This document shows, piece after piece, positions 8,600-19,815 of a stretch of DNA of 64,000 nt; the stretch's first letter is position 1, and each line of letters starts with the position of its first letter. The notes under the pieces were generated by a model. The model saw nothing but the letters and a program-made list of their open reading frames with translations. It ran no database searches and was not told where the DNA came from. The DNA comes from Parafannyhessea umbonata (GTDB lineage: Bacteria > Actinomycetota > Coriobacteriia > Coriobacteriales > Atopobiaceae): positions 470,894 through 534,893 of the forward strand of contig NZ_FOGP01000001.1 in assembly GCF_900111255.1 (NCBI RefSeq). The letters run 5' to 3'. The translations under genes and the position numbers were made by a program.

Positions 8600-9178
8600 A
8601 TGAGGCGCCTGCAGGAGATAGACGTGCTTGGGGACGAGGCCACGCAGAGGCGCATGCTCGAGTGGTCCTGGGCCCTCATCGCGCTCGGCGTCGCGGGCGG
8701 CGTGGCCCTGGGCATCGCGGCGGAGCTTGGCGCCTTGGACGCCGAGGCGGTCGACCTGGTCTGGTTCGTCATCCTGGTGGTCGTCACGCTCGTGGCCCTT
8801 CCCGTGCACGAGCTCGTCCACGCGGCTGCCTTCCTGCTGCTGGGAGGTCCTGACGTGAAGGTCGGCTTCGGCTTCACGGACGCGATGCTCTACACCTCGG
8901 CGGACGGGGCGATGCTGCCCCGTGCGCGCTTCGCCATCGTGCTCCTGGCGCCCTCGGTCGCCCTCACGTTCGCCTTCGCCTTGGTCTGCGGTGCGACGAG
9001 GATGCCGCTCATGGCATGGTGGCTCGTCGTCCTCCACATTGCGGGCTGCACGGGAGACCTTGCCCTTGCCGCGGCCGTCCTGGGCACGCCCGGGTGCACT
9101 CACGTGCTGGACACCGACACCGGCATCGTGCTGATGGCCGACGACGGCACGCCGGAGGCCCCTACGGGCAGGGAATGA
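8600..9178 (+). CDS. DUF3267-type membrane zincin-like protein
   Basis: This 192-residue protein has four to five hydrophobic helices. An HELVHAAAF motif (HExxH) sits in the second helix, the hallmark of the DUF3267 family of putative membrane-embedded zinc peptidases. No substrate is known. The ATG at 8600 is preceded by GGGGAGGG; the open frame extends upstream but without membrane or family features. Its end overlaps the 3' end of the truncated sensor-kinase gene by 17 bases in convergent orientation. Confidence 0.75.
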   Translation: MRRLQEIDVLGDEATQRRMLEWSWALIALGVAGGVALGIAAELGALDAEAVDLVWFVILVVVTLVALPVHELVHAAAFLLLGGPDVKVGFGFTDAMLYTSADGAMLPRARFAIVLLAPSVALTFAFALVCGATRMPLMAWWLVVLHIAGCTGDLALAAAVLGTPGCTHVLDTDTGIVLMADDGTPEAPTGRE

Positions 9179-9540
9179 GCGCGTTGAGGTGGAGGACGTC
9201 GTCCTGCGCCAGGTAGGTTAGGGTGCCGCCGTAGCTCTCGACGATCATGCGCATGGACCTCGTCCCGAAGCCGTGGGCGCTGTGGTCGCCCTTGGTCGTC
9301 TGCGGGAGCCCGTCCACCAGGTTGACCTTGCCGTCGAAGTAGTTCTCCACGTGGATCGAGACCATCTGGCCGCGCGTCCGCACGATGAGCGAGATCGACC
9401 TACGCTGGGCGTCTCCCAGACCCTCGACGGCCTCCATTGCGTTGTCGAGGGCGTTGCCGAAGAGCGAGTAGAGGTCCGACGGCCTCATGAAGTCCAGGGC
9501 GGCGCCGTCGGCGATGCAGCTCAAGGTGATGCCGCGTACA
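9162..9540 (-). pseudogene. GHKL sensor histidine kinase, 3' fragment
   Basis: Only the last 110-120 codons of an AgrC/CitA-like GHKL kinase remain. The N-box region is LFGNALDNAMEAVEG, followed by HVENYF and the G-box region AHGFGTRSMRMIVESYGG, ending normally at a TAG. The sensor and dimerisation parts are absent. Upstream of about position 9525 (towards higher coordinates, since the gene is on the minus strand) the sequence becomes antisense of a GH3 glycosidase, although the frame stays open by composition. This is a remnant with no start codon or promoter of its own. Confidence 0.8.
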
Positions 9541-10430
9541 CGACGGCCGAGGTCGCCTCCATCTCGAAGCCCGAGACGAGCGACCCTGACGGCTGGTACG
9601 CACCTGCCTGCGACACGCACCGCTCGCCGTTTGCGGGCCGCAACTTCGAGTACTTCTCGGAGGACCCCGTCCTGGGCGGCAAGATCTGCTCCGCCGAGGT
9701 CTCCGGCGCCGCCTCGAACGGCGTCTATGCCTACGTCAAGCACTTCGCGCTTAACGACCAGGAATCCTATCGCGTTCAGCACCTCATGACCTGGGCTGAC
9801 GAGCAGGTCATGCGCGAGTGCTACCTCCGTCCCTTCGAGATCTGCGCCAAGGAGGCGTCCTACGAGGAGAAGTACATCGCCGACTCCAAGGGAACCGTCG
9901 CCACCCGCACGACGAAGGCGTGTACGGGCATCATGAGCTCGTTCAACTACATCGGCACCGAGTGGACCGGCGGCCGAAAGAGCCTGCTTACCGACGTCCT
10001 GCGCGACGAGTGGGGCTTCGAGGGCATGGTCATCACCGACTTCAACCTCTATGGCTACATGGACAAGATGGCGTCCCTCGCGGCCGGCGGCGATCTGCAG
10101 CTGACCTATTCGGCCATGACCGGCGACATCCAGCGCGCCGGCACCGCGACCGTCGTCTCGCAGCTGCGCCGCTCCATGCACAACGTGCTGTACACGGTCA
10201 CCAACAGCAACGCCATGCAGGGGCTGGTGCCGGGCTCCAAGGTGAAGTACGGAATCGCCCCTTGGCAGTATGGCGTCTACGGCGCGACCGCAGCGCTCGT
10301 CGGCCTTGGCGCGTTCCTGGGCTGGCGCAGCGCCAAGAAGGGGCGTGCGCTCAAGGAGCAGGCCGCCGGCTCCGCCGTGGCCTCCGCGCCGAAGGAGCCT
10401 CGCGACGACGCCGGCGCGCCTGACGAGTAA
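9541..10430 (+). pseudogene. GH3 glycoside hydrolase, 3' fragment with membrane anchor
   Basis: This is the C-terminal part of a family 3 glycosidase. It keeps THRSPFAGRNFEYFSEDP, KHFALNDQE and the nucleophile region GMVITDF, followed by about 100 residues, a hydrophobic helix near GVYGATAALVGLGAFLGW and a charged tail. The barrel is the last domain before the anchor, which matches GH3 enzymes of inverted domain order in which the sandwich domain comes first. The 5' part (sandwich domain and first half of the barrel) is missing. Its break coincides with the break of the kinase fragment on the other strand. No genuine start codon exists, since the open frame simply runs on into the antisense of the kinase. 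Confidence 0.82.
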
Positions 10431-10438
10431 GACCCAGC

Positions 10439-10464
10439 GCACCGGAGCGCCCGCGCTCCGGTGC
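10439..10464 (+). terminator. Hairpin after the GH3 fragment
   Basis: A perfect 12-base inverted repeat (GCACCGGAGCGC and its complement) with a 2-base loop lies 8 bases past the stop. There is no U tract, so termination strength is uncertain. Confidence 0.5.
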
Positions 10465-10505
10465 GAGTATCTTTGTGGTAACAAGCGATTGAAGGGACGG
10501 TTTTG

Positions 10506-13067
10506 GTGTCAACCATCGATGAGCGGGTCGAAGAGGTCCTGGGGAAGATGACGCTCGAGCAGAAGTGCGCACTTCTCTCGGGAAAGACCCCCTTCGGCAC
10601 GCGTGACTTTCCTGACCTTGGCGTACCCGCCATGGAATTCTCGGACGGCCCACACGGCCTTCGCCACCAGAAGGACGGCGCCAACCACCTTGGAATTGGC
10701 GGAAGCGATCCCGCGACCTGCTTCCCCACCGCGGTCACGGTGGCGAGCAGCTGGGACGTCGAGCTGGCCGGCCGCATGGGAGCGGCCCTGGGCGAGGAGG
10801 CCCGCTCCCTGGGGGTGGGCGTCCTGCTGGGTCCCGGCATGTGCATCAAGAGGAGCCCCCTCTGCGGCAGGGACTTCGAGTACTTCTCCGAAGACCCGTA
10901 CCTCTCGGGCAAGATGGCCGCGGGCTTCGTGCGCGGCGTGCAGGAGAAGGGCATCGCCGCCTGCCCCAAGCACTTCGCGGCGAACAGCCAGGAGACGAGG
11001 CGCCAGGCGTCCGACTCCGTCCTCGACGAGCGCACGCTGCGCGAGATCTACCTGCGCGGCTTCGAGATCGCCGTGCGCGAGGGCCGGCCGAAGTCGATCA
11101 TGAGCAGCTACAACCTGATCAACGGTACGTACGCGAGCCAGAACCGCCGCCTTTTGCAGGACGTCCTGCGCGGCGAGTGGGGCTTCGAGGGCGCGACCGT
11201 GACCGACTGGGGCGGCTCCGTCGACCATGTCTCCGGCGTGAAGGCCGGCACCACCTTCGAGATGCCGGCCCCGGGCCTGGACTCGCCGCGTGAGCTCGCC
11301 GAGGCCGTGCGCTCCGGCCGCCTGGACGAGCACTTCGTCGACGCCCGCGCCCGCGAGGCGCTCCACCTTGTCCTGGAGAGCGCCGCGGCCCTCGAGGGGG
11401 CTGACCCCGAGTTTGACCGGGACGCCCACCACGATCTTGCCCGCTGCGTCGCGCGCGAGGGCGTCGTCCTGCTCAAGAACGAGGCTCCGGCAGGGGAGGG
11501 CGATGCGCTCCTGCCGCTGAGGCCGGGCACGCGCGTCGCCCTGGTCGGCGACTTCGCCCAGACGCCGCGCTATCAGGGCGCCGGGTCCTCTTTGGTGGAA
11601 TGCACGCGTCTGGACACGCTGCTGGACGTCGTCGGCGAGCGTGGGGAGCTCGACCTTCTGGGGTTCGAGCCCGGCTTCACCCATGACGGCTCCGATGACG
11701 CGGCCTGCCGTGCGGCGGCCGTGAGCCTCGCGTCGGGCGCCGACGTGTGCGTGGTGTGCCTCGGTCTGGCCGGTGGACAGGAGACCGAGGGTGCGGAGCG
11801 TCGCGACATGCTCCTGCCCCAGGCCCAGGTGGAGCTCCTGCGCGCCGTCCGCTCCTGCTGCGACAGGGTCGTCGTCCTTCTGAGCTGCGGCTGCGTGGTC
11901 GACACCTCCTGGTCCGGTGACTGCGATGCCCTCCTGTACCTGGGGCTTGGCGGTCAGGCGGGCGCCTCGGCCGCCTATGACGTGCTGACGGGCTCTGCCA
12001 ACCCCTGCGGCCACCTTGCCGAGACCTGGCCGCTTTCCCTCGAGGACACGCCGACGGCGGGACGCTATCCCTCCGACGGCGCCACGGCTGAGTACCGCGA
12101 GGGCATCTACGTCGGCTATCGTTACTACCAGAGCGCTCACGTGCCCGTCGCCTTCCCGTTCGGCTTCGGGCTCTCGTACACGAGCTTCGAGCTGTCCTCC
12201 GCCCGAATCGCGCAGTGGGAGCAGGGCCGCCCCGCGCGCATCGAGGTCAACGTCAGGAACACGGGCGACCGTGCGGGAGCGACCGTCGTCCAGGCCTACG
12301 TCGCCAAGCCCGAGCACGAGGTGTTCCGCGCGGAGCAGGAGCTCAAGGGCTTCTCGCGCGTCGAGCTCGAGAAGGGCGAGTCGACCACGGTCGCCATCGA
12401 CCTCGACCCGCGCGCGTTCGAGTACTACAACGTCGGGACCTGCTCCTGGGAGGTCGAGGGCGGACGCTACGAGCTGCGCCTGGGCCTGTCGTGCGAGGAC
12501 GTCCGACAGACGCTGGGCGCGGAGCTCAAGGGGACGGGCGCCCCCAACCCCTACGCCGGCCGCGAGCTCCCGTCGTATGGCTCCGGCTACGTCCACGAGG
12601 TTACCTGCGCCGAGTTCGCCACGCTGCTGGGCCACGCCGCCCCCAACGCGATCGCGCCCCTGGGAAGGAGCACCTGCCTGCGCGACCTCAACCGCTGTCG
12701 CAGCCTCATCCTGCTGTTGGTCTGGCTGGTTCTGGAGGGGCGGCACCGCCAGGGACTGAAGCCCGGAAACTCTCCCGACCTCGACGTCGAGTTTGCCTAC
12801 AACATGCCCCTGCACGCCATCGCCAAGATGGCGCCGCCCGTCACCATGGGCGTCGTCGACGCCATCGTTCGCGAGGCGAGGGGCTATGGCCTGGTCGGCT
12901 TCGTGCCGGCGCTGGCGATCGCGCTTCTCGCCCACGGGGGCTTCGGTGCCTTCGCGGTGGTCTGGCTCGCCTGGGTGCTCGTGCCGCTCCTCGGCGCGCT
13001 GCTCGTCGGCGCGCTGCGCAACGTCACTTTTGCACGTAAGCTGAACCTGCACGGAAAGGCGGAATAA
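10506..13067 (+). CDS. Membrane-anchored GH3 beta-glucosidase
   Basis: This 853-residue family 3 glycosidase is in canonical domain order. The barrel begins TLEQKCALLSG and carries GRDFEYFSEDP, KHFAANSQE and the nucleophile Asp234 in TVTDWGGS. An alpha/beta sandwich follows, then a fibronectin III-like domain starting near PFGFGLSYTSFEL. After about residue 700 comes an added segment ending in one or two long hydrophobic helices (about 795-840). I see no N-terminal signal peptide, so the catalytic part is probably cytosolic and tethered to the membrane. GTG 10506 lies 9 bases after AAGGG; the preceding TTG is an alternative. It probably forms an operon with the next gene. Activity on beta-glucosides is inferred from the family. 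Confidence 0.9.
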   Translation: MSTIDERVEEVLGKMTLEQKCALLSGKTPFGTRDFPDLGVPAMEFSDGPHGLRHQKDGANHLGIGGSDPATCFPTAVTVASSWDVELAGRMGAALGEEARSLGVGVLLGPGMCIKRSPLCGRDFEYFSEDPYLSGKMAAGFVRGVQEKGIAACPKHFAANSQETRRQASDSVLDERTLREIYLRGFEIAVREGRPKSIMSSYNLINGTYASQNRRLLQDVLRGEWGFEGATVTDWGGSVDHVSGVKAGTTFEMPAPGLDSPRELAEAVRSGRLDEHFVDARAREALHLVLESAAALEGADPEFDRDAHHDLARCVAREGVVLLKNEAPAGEGDALLPLRPGTRVALVGDFAQTPRYQGAGSSLVECTRLDTLLDVVGERGELDLLGFEPGFTHDGSDDAACRAAAVSLASGADVCVVCLGLAGGQETEGAERRDMLLPQAQVELLRAVRSCCDRVVVLLSCGCVVDTSWSGDCDALLYLGLGGQAGASAAYDVLTGSANPCGHLAETWPLSLEDTPTAGRYPSDGATAEYREGIYVGYRYYQSAHVPVAFPFGFGLSYTSFELSSARIAQWEQGRPARIEVNVRNTGDRAGATVVQAYVAKPEHEVFRAEQELKGFSRVELEKGESTTVAIDLDPRAFEYYNVGTCSWEVEGGRYELRLGLSCEDVRQTLGAELKGTGAPNPYAGRELPSYGSGYVHEVTCAEFATLLGHAAPNAIAPLGRSTCLRDLNRCRSLILLLVWLVLEGRHRQGLKPGNSPDLDVEFAYNMPLHAIAKMAPPVTMGVVDAIVREARGYGLVGFVPALAIALLAHGGFGAFAVVWLAWVLVPLLGALLVGALRNVTFARKLNLHGKAE

Positions 13068-13070
13068 CTC

Positions 13071-13592
13071 ATGTCGTTTAGGGACTGGACCGAGCGCCAC
13101 CAGGCGCTCTGGGAGTTCATCAAGTTCAACGTGCTCTCCAACGTGTCGACCGCGACGCGCTTCGTCTTCACGTGGCTGGGCACTGCGGTGCTCATCGGCG
13201 GCCTGGGGCTCACGAGTCCCTTCCGCTTCCTGATCTTCGACTACACCGGCGCCGGCTCGAACGGCGTGGGCGGCTTTGCGACCTTCCTGGTCGCCGAGGT
13301 CATGGCTCAGGTCGTTAACTTCTTCGTGCAGATGAAGTGGGTCTTCAAGTCGGACGCCGACTTCGGGAAGGCCGCTCCGAAGTTCGCCGTGCTTGCGGTG
13401 CTGATCGTCATCGTCAACCTGATTCTGCCCGGGCACGTGACCAGCCTCTGCCAGGACCTGTGGGGGATGGACGCGGGTCTGGCCGGAACGGTCGCGTCCG
13501 TGGTCAACACGTTGCTCGCCGTCGTGGTGAGCTTCCCGCTTCTGAAGTTCTGGATCACGCCTGGCAAGAAGGACGTGGATCCGAAGGAGTAG
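13071..13592 (+). CDS. GtrA-like membrane protein
   Basis: This 173-residue protein has four predicted helices and GtrA-type features: an initial KFNVLSNVSTATRF segment and NFFVQMKWVFKSD at the end of the second helix. It begins 3 bases after the GH3 stop and uses a ribosome site inside that gene, so the two are coupled. A GtrA-like partner for a membrane-anchored glycosidase suggests a role in envelope or lipid-linked sugar handling, but this is inference. The C-terminal tail is lysine-rich. Confidence 0.7.
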   Translation: MSFRDWTERHQALWEFIKFNVLSNVSTATRFVFTWLGTAVLIGGLGLTSPFRFLIFDYTGAGSNGVGGFATFLVAEVMAQVVNFFVQMKWVFKSDADFGKAAPKFAVLAVLIVIVNLILPGHVTSLCQDLWGMDAGLAGTVASVVNTLLAVVVSFPLLKFWITPGKKDVDPKE

Positions 13593-13640
13593 GGGGTCGT
13601 CCGACCGTCGGGCTGCCGTGACGGATCGCGCATGGTCAGA

Positions 13641-13682
13641 AGCGTGGCGCCGCAGCTGGGGTTCCGGCCGCGGCGCCACGCT
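13641..13682. terminator. Bidirectional terminator hairpin
   Basis: A perfect 13-base inverted repeat (AGCGTGGCGCCGC and its complement, loop of 16 bases) lies between the convergent GtrA-like gene and the GH1 pseudogene. It is followed by CTTCTC on the plus strand and TTCTG on the minus strand. Confidence 0.6.
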
Positions 13683-13727
13683 CTTCTCGGTGGGGCTCGT
13701 GACGTGTGAGCGGCGTGGGCGCTCGAG

Positions 13728-14689
<962 letters not shown>

Positions 14690-14896
14690 TCATGTTCCAT
14701 AATCGACAAGACCCCCTCGCCTCAACGTCTTTGAATATATGCGAAATGCAACGAAACGGAGCGCTATGGTTAATTTAACGGCGTGCAGGACGAATAGGCG
14801 AGCGGTTGGTGATACGCTGCTGCTGAAACAACCTGAAACGATTTGGCGTTTCTTGCTGAGGTGCGTGTCATTGCTAGCCCCGGCGGGAGGAGGCTC

Positions 14897-15868
14897 ATGC
14901 CACGAAGCGAGGAGCACGACAAGACGGGGTGGGGGCCGAGGGGCGCGGGAAACCCCGGAGGTGCCGAACGCCCGACGGGCGGGCTGGTCGACGAGGTCCG
15001 TCGCGTCTCGCAGGGACGTTCCGGGTCGAAGAAGTCGATCGCCCAGTTCCTCCTGAACGAGGGGTCCGGTGTCTCGAGCCTCGCCATGGGAGAGGTGGCG
15101 CAGCTCAGCTTCACCTCGAAGCCCTCTCTGGTGCGCTTTGCGCAGGCGTTGGGCTTTTCGGGCTGGACCGACTTCAGCGAGGCGTTCGCGCAGGAGGCTC
15201 GCGACCACGAGGAGGCGAGCTCCATCTGGCCCAACGTAGACCCGAACTTCCCCTTCAAGGGGGACACGAGCGCCACCGGTACGGTGCGCGCCATTGCCTC
15301 CCTGGAGCAGCAGGCCATCTACGAGGCCTCCCAGAGCCTCGACGTCGCGACGCTGGACGAGGCGGCGCGGTACGTGCTGGAAGCTGACGACGTCGCGTTC
15401 TTCGGCATCGAGCAGAACTACTTCCAGGGCCAGCTCTTCGCCTACAAACTGAGGCAGATCGGCATCGACTGCGTCGTTCCGCGCAGGGAGGAGGCCCCCT
15501 TGGTGGCCAAGGGGCTGGGTCCCGGCGGCTGTGCCGTGATCGTCTCGTACTCCGGCCTGAGCAACCAGAGGCCGCCCTCGTCCTACGTCGAGGACCTGCG
15601 CGAGCGCCACGTCCCGACCATCGGCGTCACGAACTCCGGCAACAACTGGCTGCGGCGCAACGTCGACTGTGCGCTGACCTTCCGGCCCCGGGAGCACTTC
15701 GTGAGCAAGATCGCCAGCTTCTACGGCGAGCGTGCCACCAACCTGGTGCTCGACGCGCTGTTCTCGCGCTGCTTTGCCGCGCACTATGACGCCAACGTGC
15801 GACGGAAGCTCTCGAAGGTGGTTGCGATCGAGCGCAAGCTCCAGGTGAAGGACGTGCTGCCGGAGTAG
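14897..15868 (+). CDS. RpiR/MurR-family transcriptional regulator
   Basis: This 323-residue regulator has an N-terminal RpiR helix-turn-helix (about residues 30-105, with KSIAQFLLNEGSGVSSLAMGEVA then TSKPSLVRFAQALGFSGW) and a C-terminal SIS sugar-phosphate-binding domain (about 135-270, including IVSYSGLSNQ and IGVTNSGNN). Such proteins sense phosphosugars and control sugar-phosphate catabolism. ATG 14897 has GGGAGGAGG upstream; the first 30 residues are Gly/Arg-rich and poorly conserved. It lies divergent to the GH1 pseudogene and 129 bases upstream of the intact GH1, which are its likely targets. Confidence 0.9.
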   Translation: MPRSEEHDKTGWGPRGAGNPGGAERPTGGLVDEVRRVSQGRSGSKKSIAQFLLNEGSGVSSLAMGEVAQLSFTSKPSLVRFAQALGFSGWTDFSEAFAQEARDHEEASSIWPNVDPNFPFKGDTSATGTVRAIASLEQQAIYEASQSLDVATLDEAARYVLEADDVAFFGIEQNYFQGQLFAYKLRQIGIDCVVPRREEAPLVAKGLGPGGCAVIVSYSGLSNQRPPSSYVEDLRERHVPTIGVTNSGNNWLRRNVDCALTFRPREHFVSKIASFYGERATNLVLDALFSRCFAAHYDANVRRKLSKVVAIERKLQVKDVLPE

Positions 15869-17440
<1,572 letters not shown>

Positions 17441-17639
17441 CTCGGGCCAAAGCAAAGAGTGACGACGGGCGTCCCCTCGCATTGGAGGACACCCCCCTGT
17501 GCCGCCGCGTCTCTCTCGCCCGGCGCCCGCTGCGTGCCGGCGAGCGTAGACATATTCGACTTTTTCTCCCACGCGTCCCGCGCCCATGGCAGAATAGGGA
17601 TGCCTAAGACACAAATGTTGATAAATCGGAGAATCGTCG

Positions 17640-19676
17640 ATGGGCCTTCGCGAACTCATAGGGGAGAAGTCTCCCGACAGCATGCTCGTCCGCAGGGACG
17701 CCAGCGCACTCCTGCACGGCGCCGTGCGCGTCGAGTCGGAGCAGGGCGGCTGGTGCCGGCCGTGGCGCCTCTCGGCAGAGCAGATGCGCGCCCTCGGCAG
17801 CTGCCAGGCGTGGCACCCGGGGCTCTTCCGCCAGATGGGCCGCGCCACCTCGGGCATCTGCGTCGAGTTCACCACCGACTCCTCCGAGGTCGCCCTCGAG
17901 GTCAAGCCTGATGCGGAGCCTACGGGCACGCGTGCCGTCCTCGACTACGTCGACGGCAGGGGAGAGGGGCGCGCCCTCCCGCACGACGGGCTGTCCTGCG
18001 ACGTGGACGGCCGTCACCTCGCAGCCCGCCTTCCCCGGGAGGGCGACGGCTACGTGGTCTTCGACCTCGACGATCCTGAAGCTGCCCCGCTCGGCGGCAT
18101 CATGCAGCTTCCCGGCATGGGCGAGACGCACCACGTGCGCATCTGGCTTCCCTGCCTGAGGGGCTGTGCCGTGCGCTCCGTCGTGGGCAACGGGTCGATC
18201 ATCGAACCCGTCGCCCAGAGGGAGCAGCTCCTGGTGCTGGGCGACTCCATCGCGCAGGGCTTCGTCTGCGACGACCCCGCGCTGGGCTGGCCGTCGCTGC
18301 TCGCGCAGAGGCTGGGGCTCGACCTGGTCAACCAGGGCATCGGTGGCCAGGTGTTCCAGCCCGGCTCGCTCTTCGGGCTCGCCCGCTCCATCAGCCCCGT
18401 CCGCATCGTGGTCGAGCTGGGTGCGAACTACCGCTACGAGCCCTGCCGCGAGCGCCTGGTCTCGCGTGACATCCGCAGCTACCTGCTGGAGCTCTCCCGC
18501 CTGTGGCCGGAGGTTCCCACCTACGTGCTCACGCCGCTCTGGCACGACGAGGCCGCCTATCCCTCGCACCGCCTGAGCTGCTACTCGAGCGTCGGCGTGT
18601 TCCTCAGCGCGCACACTGCGCCCCACGACCAGATGACGCTCGTCGACGGCGCGCGCCTGCTCGACCCCAAGTCCACGCTTATGGCCGACGGCTTCGAGCA
18701 CCCGAACCCCGAGGGCTCGGCCCAGATTGCCGAGCGTCTATACCTATGCATGTGCGCGCACCGCGGCAGCGACGAGGGGCGGCGCGCCCGCGCGCTCGAG
18801 ATCCTCGCTGGCGCGCCGCGAAGGGCGTTCCCCGCGCTCGAGCTCGCGCGCCGCGGCAAGGGTGACATCGTGCTGGCCCAGGACGGCTGCGTCCTCATGA
18901 GGGACGCCGGCGGCATGCAGCTGCTCTGGGCCGACGACCAGAAGGTGGGCGCGGCAGTGGTCAAGGCCCTGGTCGAGCCCGGCGTCGTCGACGTCCTCGA
19001 GCCCTCCCTCGTGCGCGAGGTCGAGCTCGCGCACGGGCTCACCAAGGTCGTCCCGTACCACCTTGCCCTCTGGGAGAAGAACGAGGCCGTCGCGCCCTCC
19101 CTGTTCGACCTGGCTCCGACGGCGCCCGCAGCCCCGGGTCCGCGCGCCAAGGCCTCCGGCAAGGCCCGGGTGAAGTTCGCACGGGACGAGGGCGTCCGCC
19201 GCGAGATCCGGCCCCTCGACCGCAGCTTCGCGACGGCCATCCGCGACCGCTACGAGAACTCCTCCTACCTGAGCGACGCCGACCTTTCTCGCATGCTCGA
19301 CGAGGGGCGCTTCCTGGGCGCCTTCGAGCTGCGCAAGGGAGAGGGGGGAGAGGTTGCCGAGCTCGTGGGCTTCGTCGGCGAGCATGACGTCGGCTCCATT
19401 GGCATGCTTACGGTCTTTCCCGACCACCGTCGCCAGGGATGGGGCGAGGCGCTCGAGGTCGCCAAGATCAACCAGGTGCTCGACCGCGGAGACGTGCCCT
19501 GGTGCGAGGTCTATCCCGACCACCGTGCCTCCGTCAGGCTGCAGAAGAAGCTCGGCTTCAAGGTCACTCCCTCCAACGAGCAGTGCTTCCTCTTGGCGTC
19601 CGAGCCCGAGCCGCCGCGCGGGAGCGTGCCGACCTTCCTGATGGGCACCGCCCCGTCCGGGGGCTCCGCCCGCTAG
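17640..19676 (+). CDS. SGNH hydrolase fused to GNAT acetyltransferase
   Basis: This 678-residue fusion has three parts. Residues 1-190 are a beta-rich lead-in domain. Residues 195-375 are an SGNH hydrolase with the nucleophile block VLGDSIAQGF (Ser203), Gly236, the ELGANYRYE block (Asn263) and DGFEH (Asp350, His354). Residues 385-490 resemble the N-terminal half of two-domain GNAT proteins. A Pro/Ala linker leads to residues 515-655, a GNAT domain with the acetyl-CoA loop RRQGWG (597-602). SGNH enzymes remove acyl groups and GNAT enzymes add them, so it could edit acyl groups on one ligand; that is inference. GGAG precedes the ATG. It is a single gene with a terminator behind it. Confidence 0.85.
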   Translation: MGLRELIGEKSPDSMLVRRDASALLHGAVRVESEQGGWCRPWRLSAEQMRALGSCQAWHPGLFRQMGRATSGICVEFTTDSSEVALEVKPDAEPTGTRAVLDYVDGRGEGRALPHDGLSCDVDGRHLAARLPREGDGYVVFDLDDPEAAPLGGIMQLPGMGETHHVRIWLPCLRGCAVRSVVGNGSIIEPVAQREQLLVLGDSIAQGFVCDDPALGWPSLLAQRLGLDLVNQGIGGQVFQPGSLFGLARSISPVRIVVELGANYRYEPCRERLVSRDIRSYLLELSRLWPEVPTYVLTPLWHDEAAYPSHRLSCYSSVGVFLSAHTAPHDQMTLVDGARLLDPKSTLMADGFEHPNPEGSAQIAERLYLCMCAHRGSDEGRRARALEILAGAPRRAFPALELARRGKGDIVLAQDGCVLMRDAGGMQLLWADDQKVGAAVVKALVEPGVVDVLEPSLVREVELAHGLTKVVPYHLALWEKNEAVAPSLFDLAPTAPAAPGPRAKASGKARVKFARDEGVRREIRPLDRSFATAIRDRYENSSYLSDADLSRMLDEGRFLGAFELRKGEGGEVAELVGFVGEHDVGSIGMLTVFPDHRRQGWGEALEVAKINQVLDRGDVPWCEVYPDHRASVRLQKKLGFKVTPSNEQCFLLASEPEPPRGSVPTFLMGTAPSGGSAR

Positions 19677-19730
19677 CGCCGTCCCGACCGGGACGTGGGA
19701 CCGCATCGGGGGCAAATCATCGTTGGGCCC

Positions 19731-19761
19731 GCCCCGTGCGCATTGTCCGCACGGGGCTTTT
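19731..19761 (+). terminator. Rho-independent terminator
   Basis: GCCCCGTGCG pairs perfectly with CGCACGGGGC across a 7-base loop, followed by TTTT. It closes the SGNH-GNAT gene. Confidence 0.85.
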
Positions 19762-19815
19762 GCGTCCGCGCCATGGTGTAGGCTAGCGATGAAAACACTT
19801 CGAGAAAGGCCTCAC

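Noticed and set aside
9273-10430. A 385-residue protein starting at 9273 that ends as GH3
   Set aside because: Its first 90 residues are the antisense of the kinase fragment. It is the open run-through across the breakpoint, not a real gene start.
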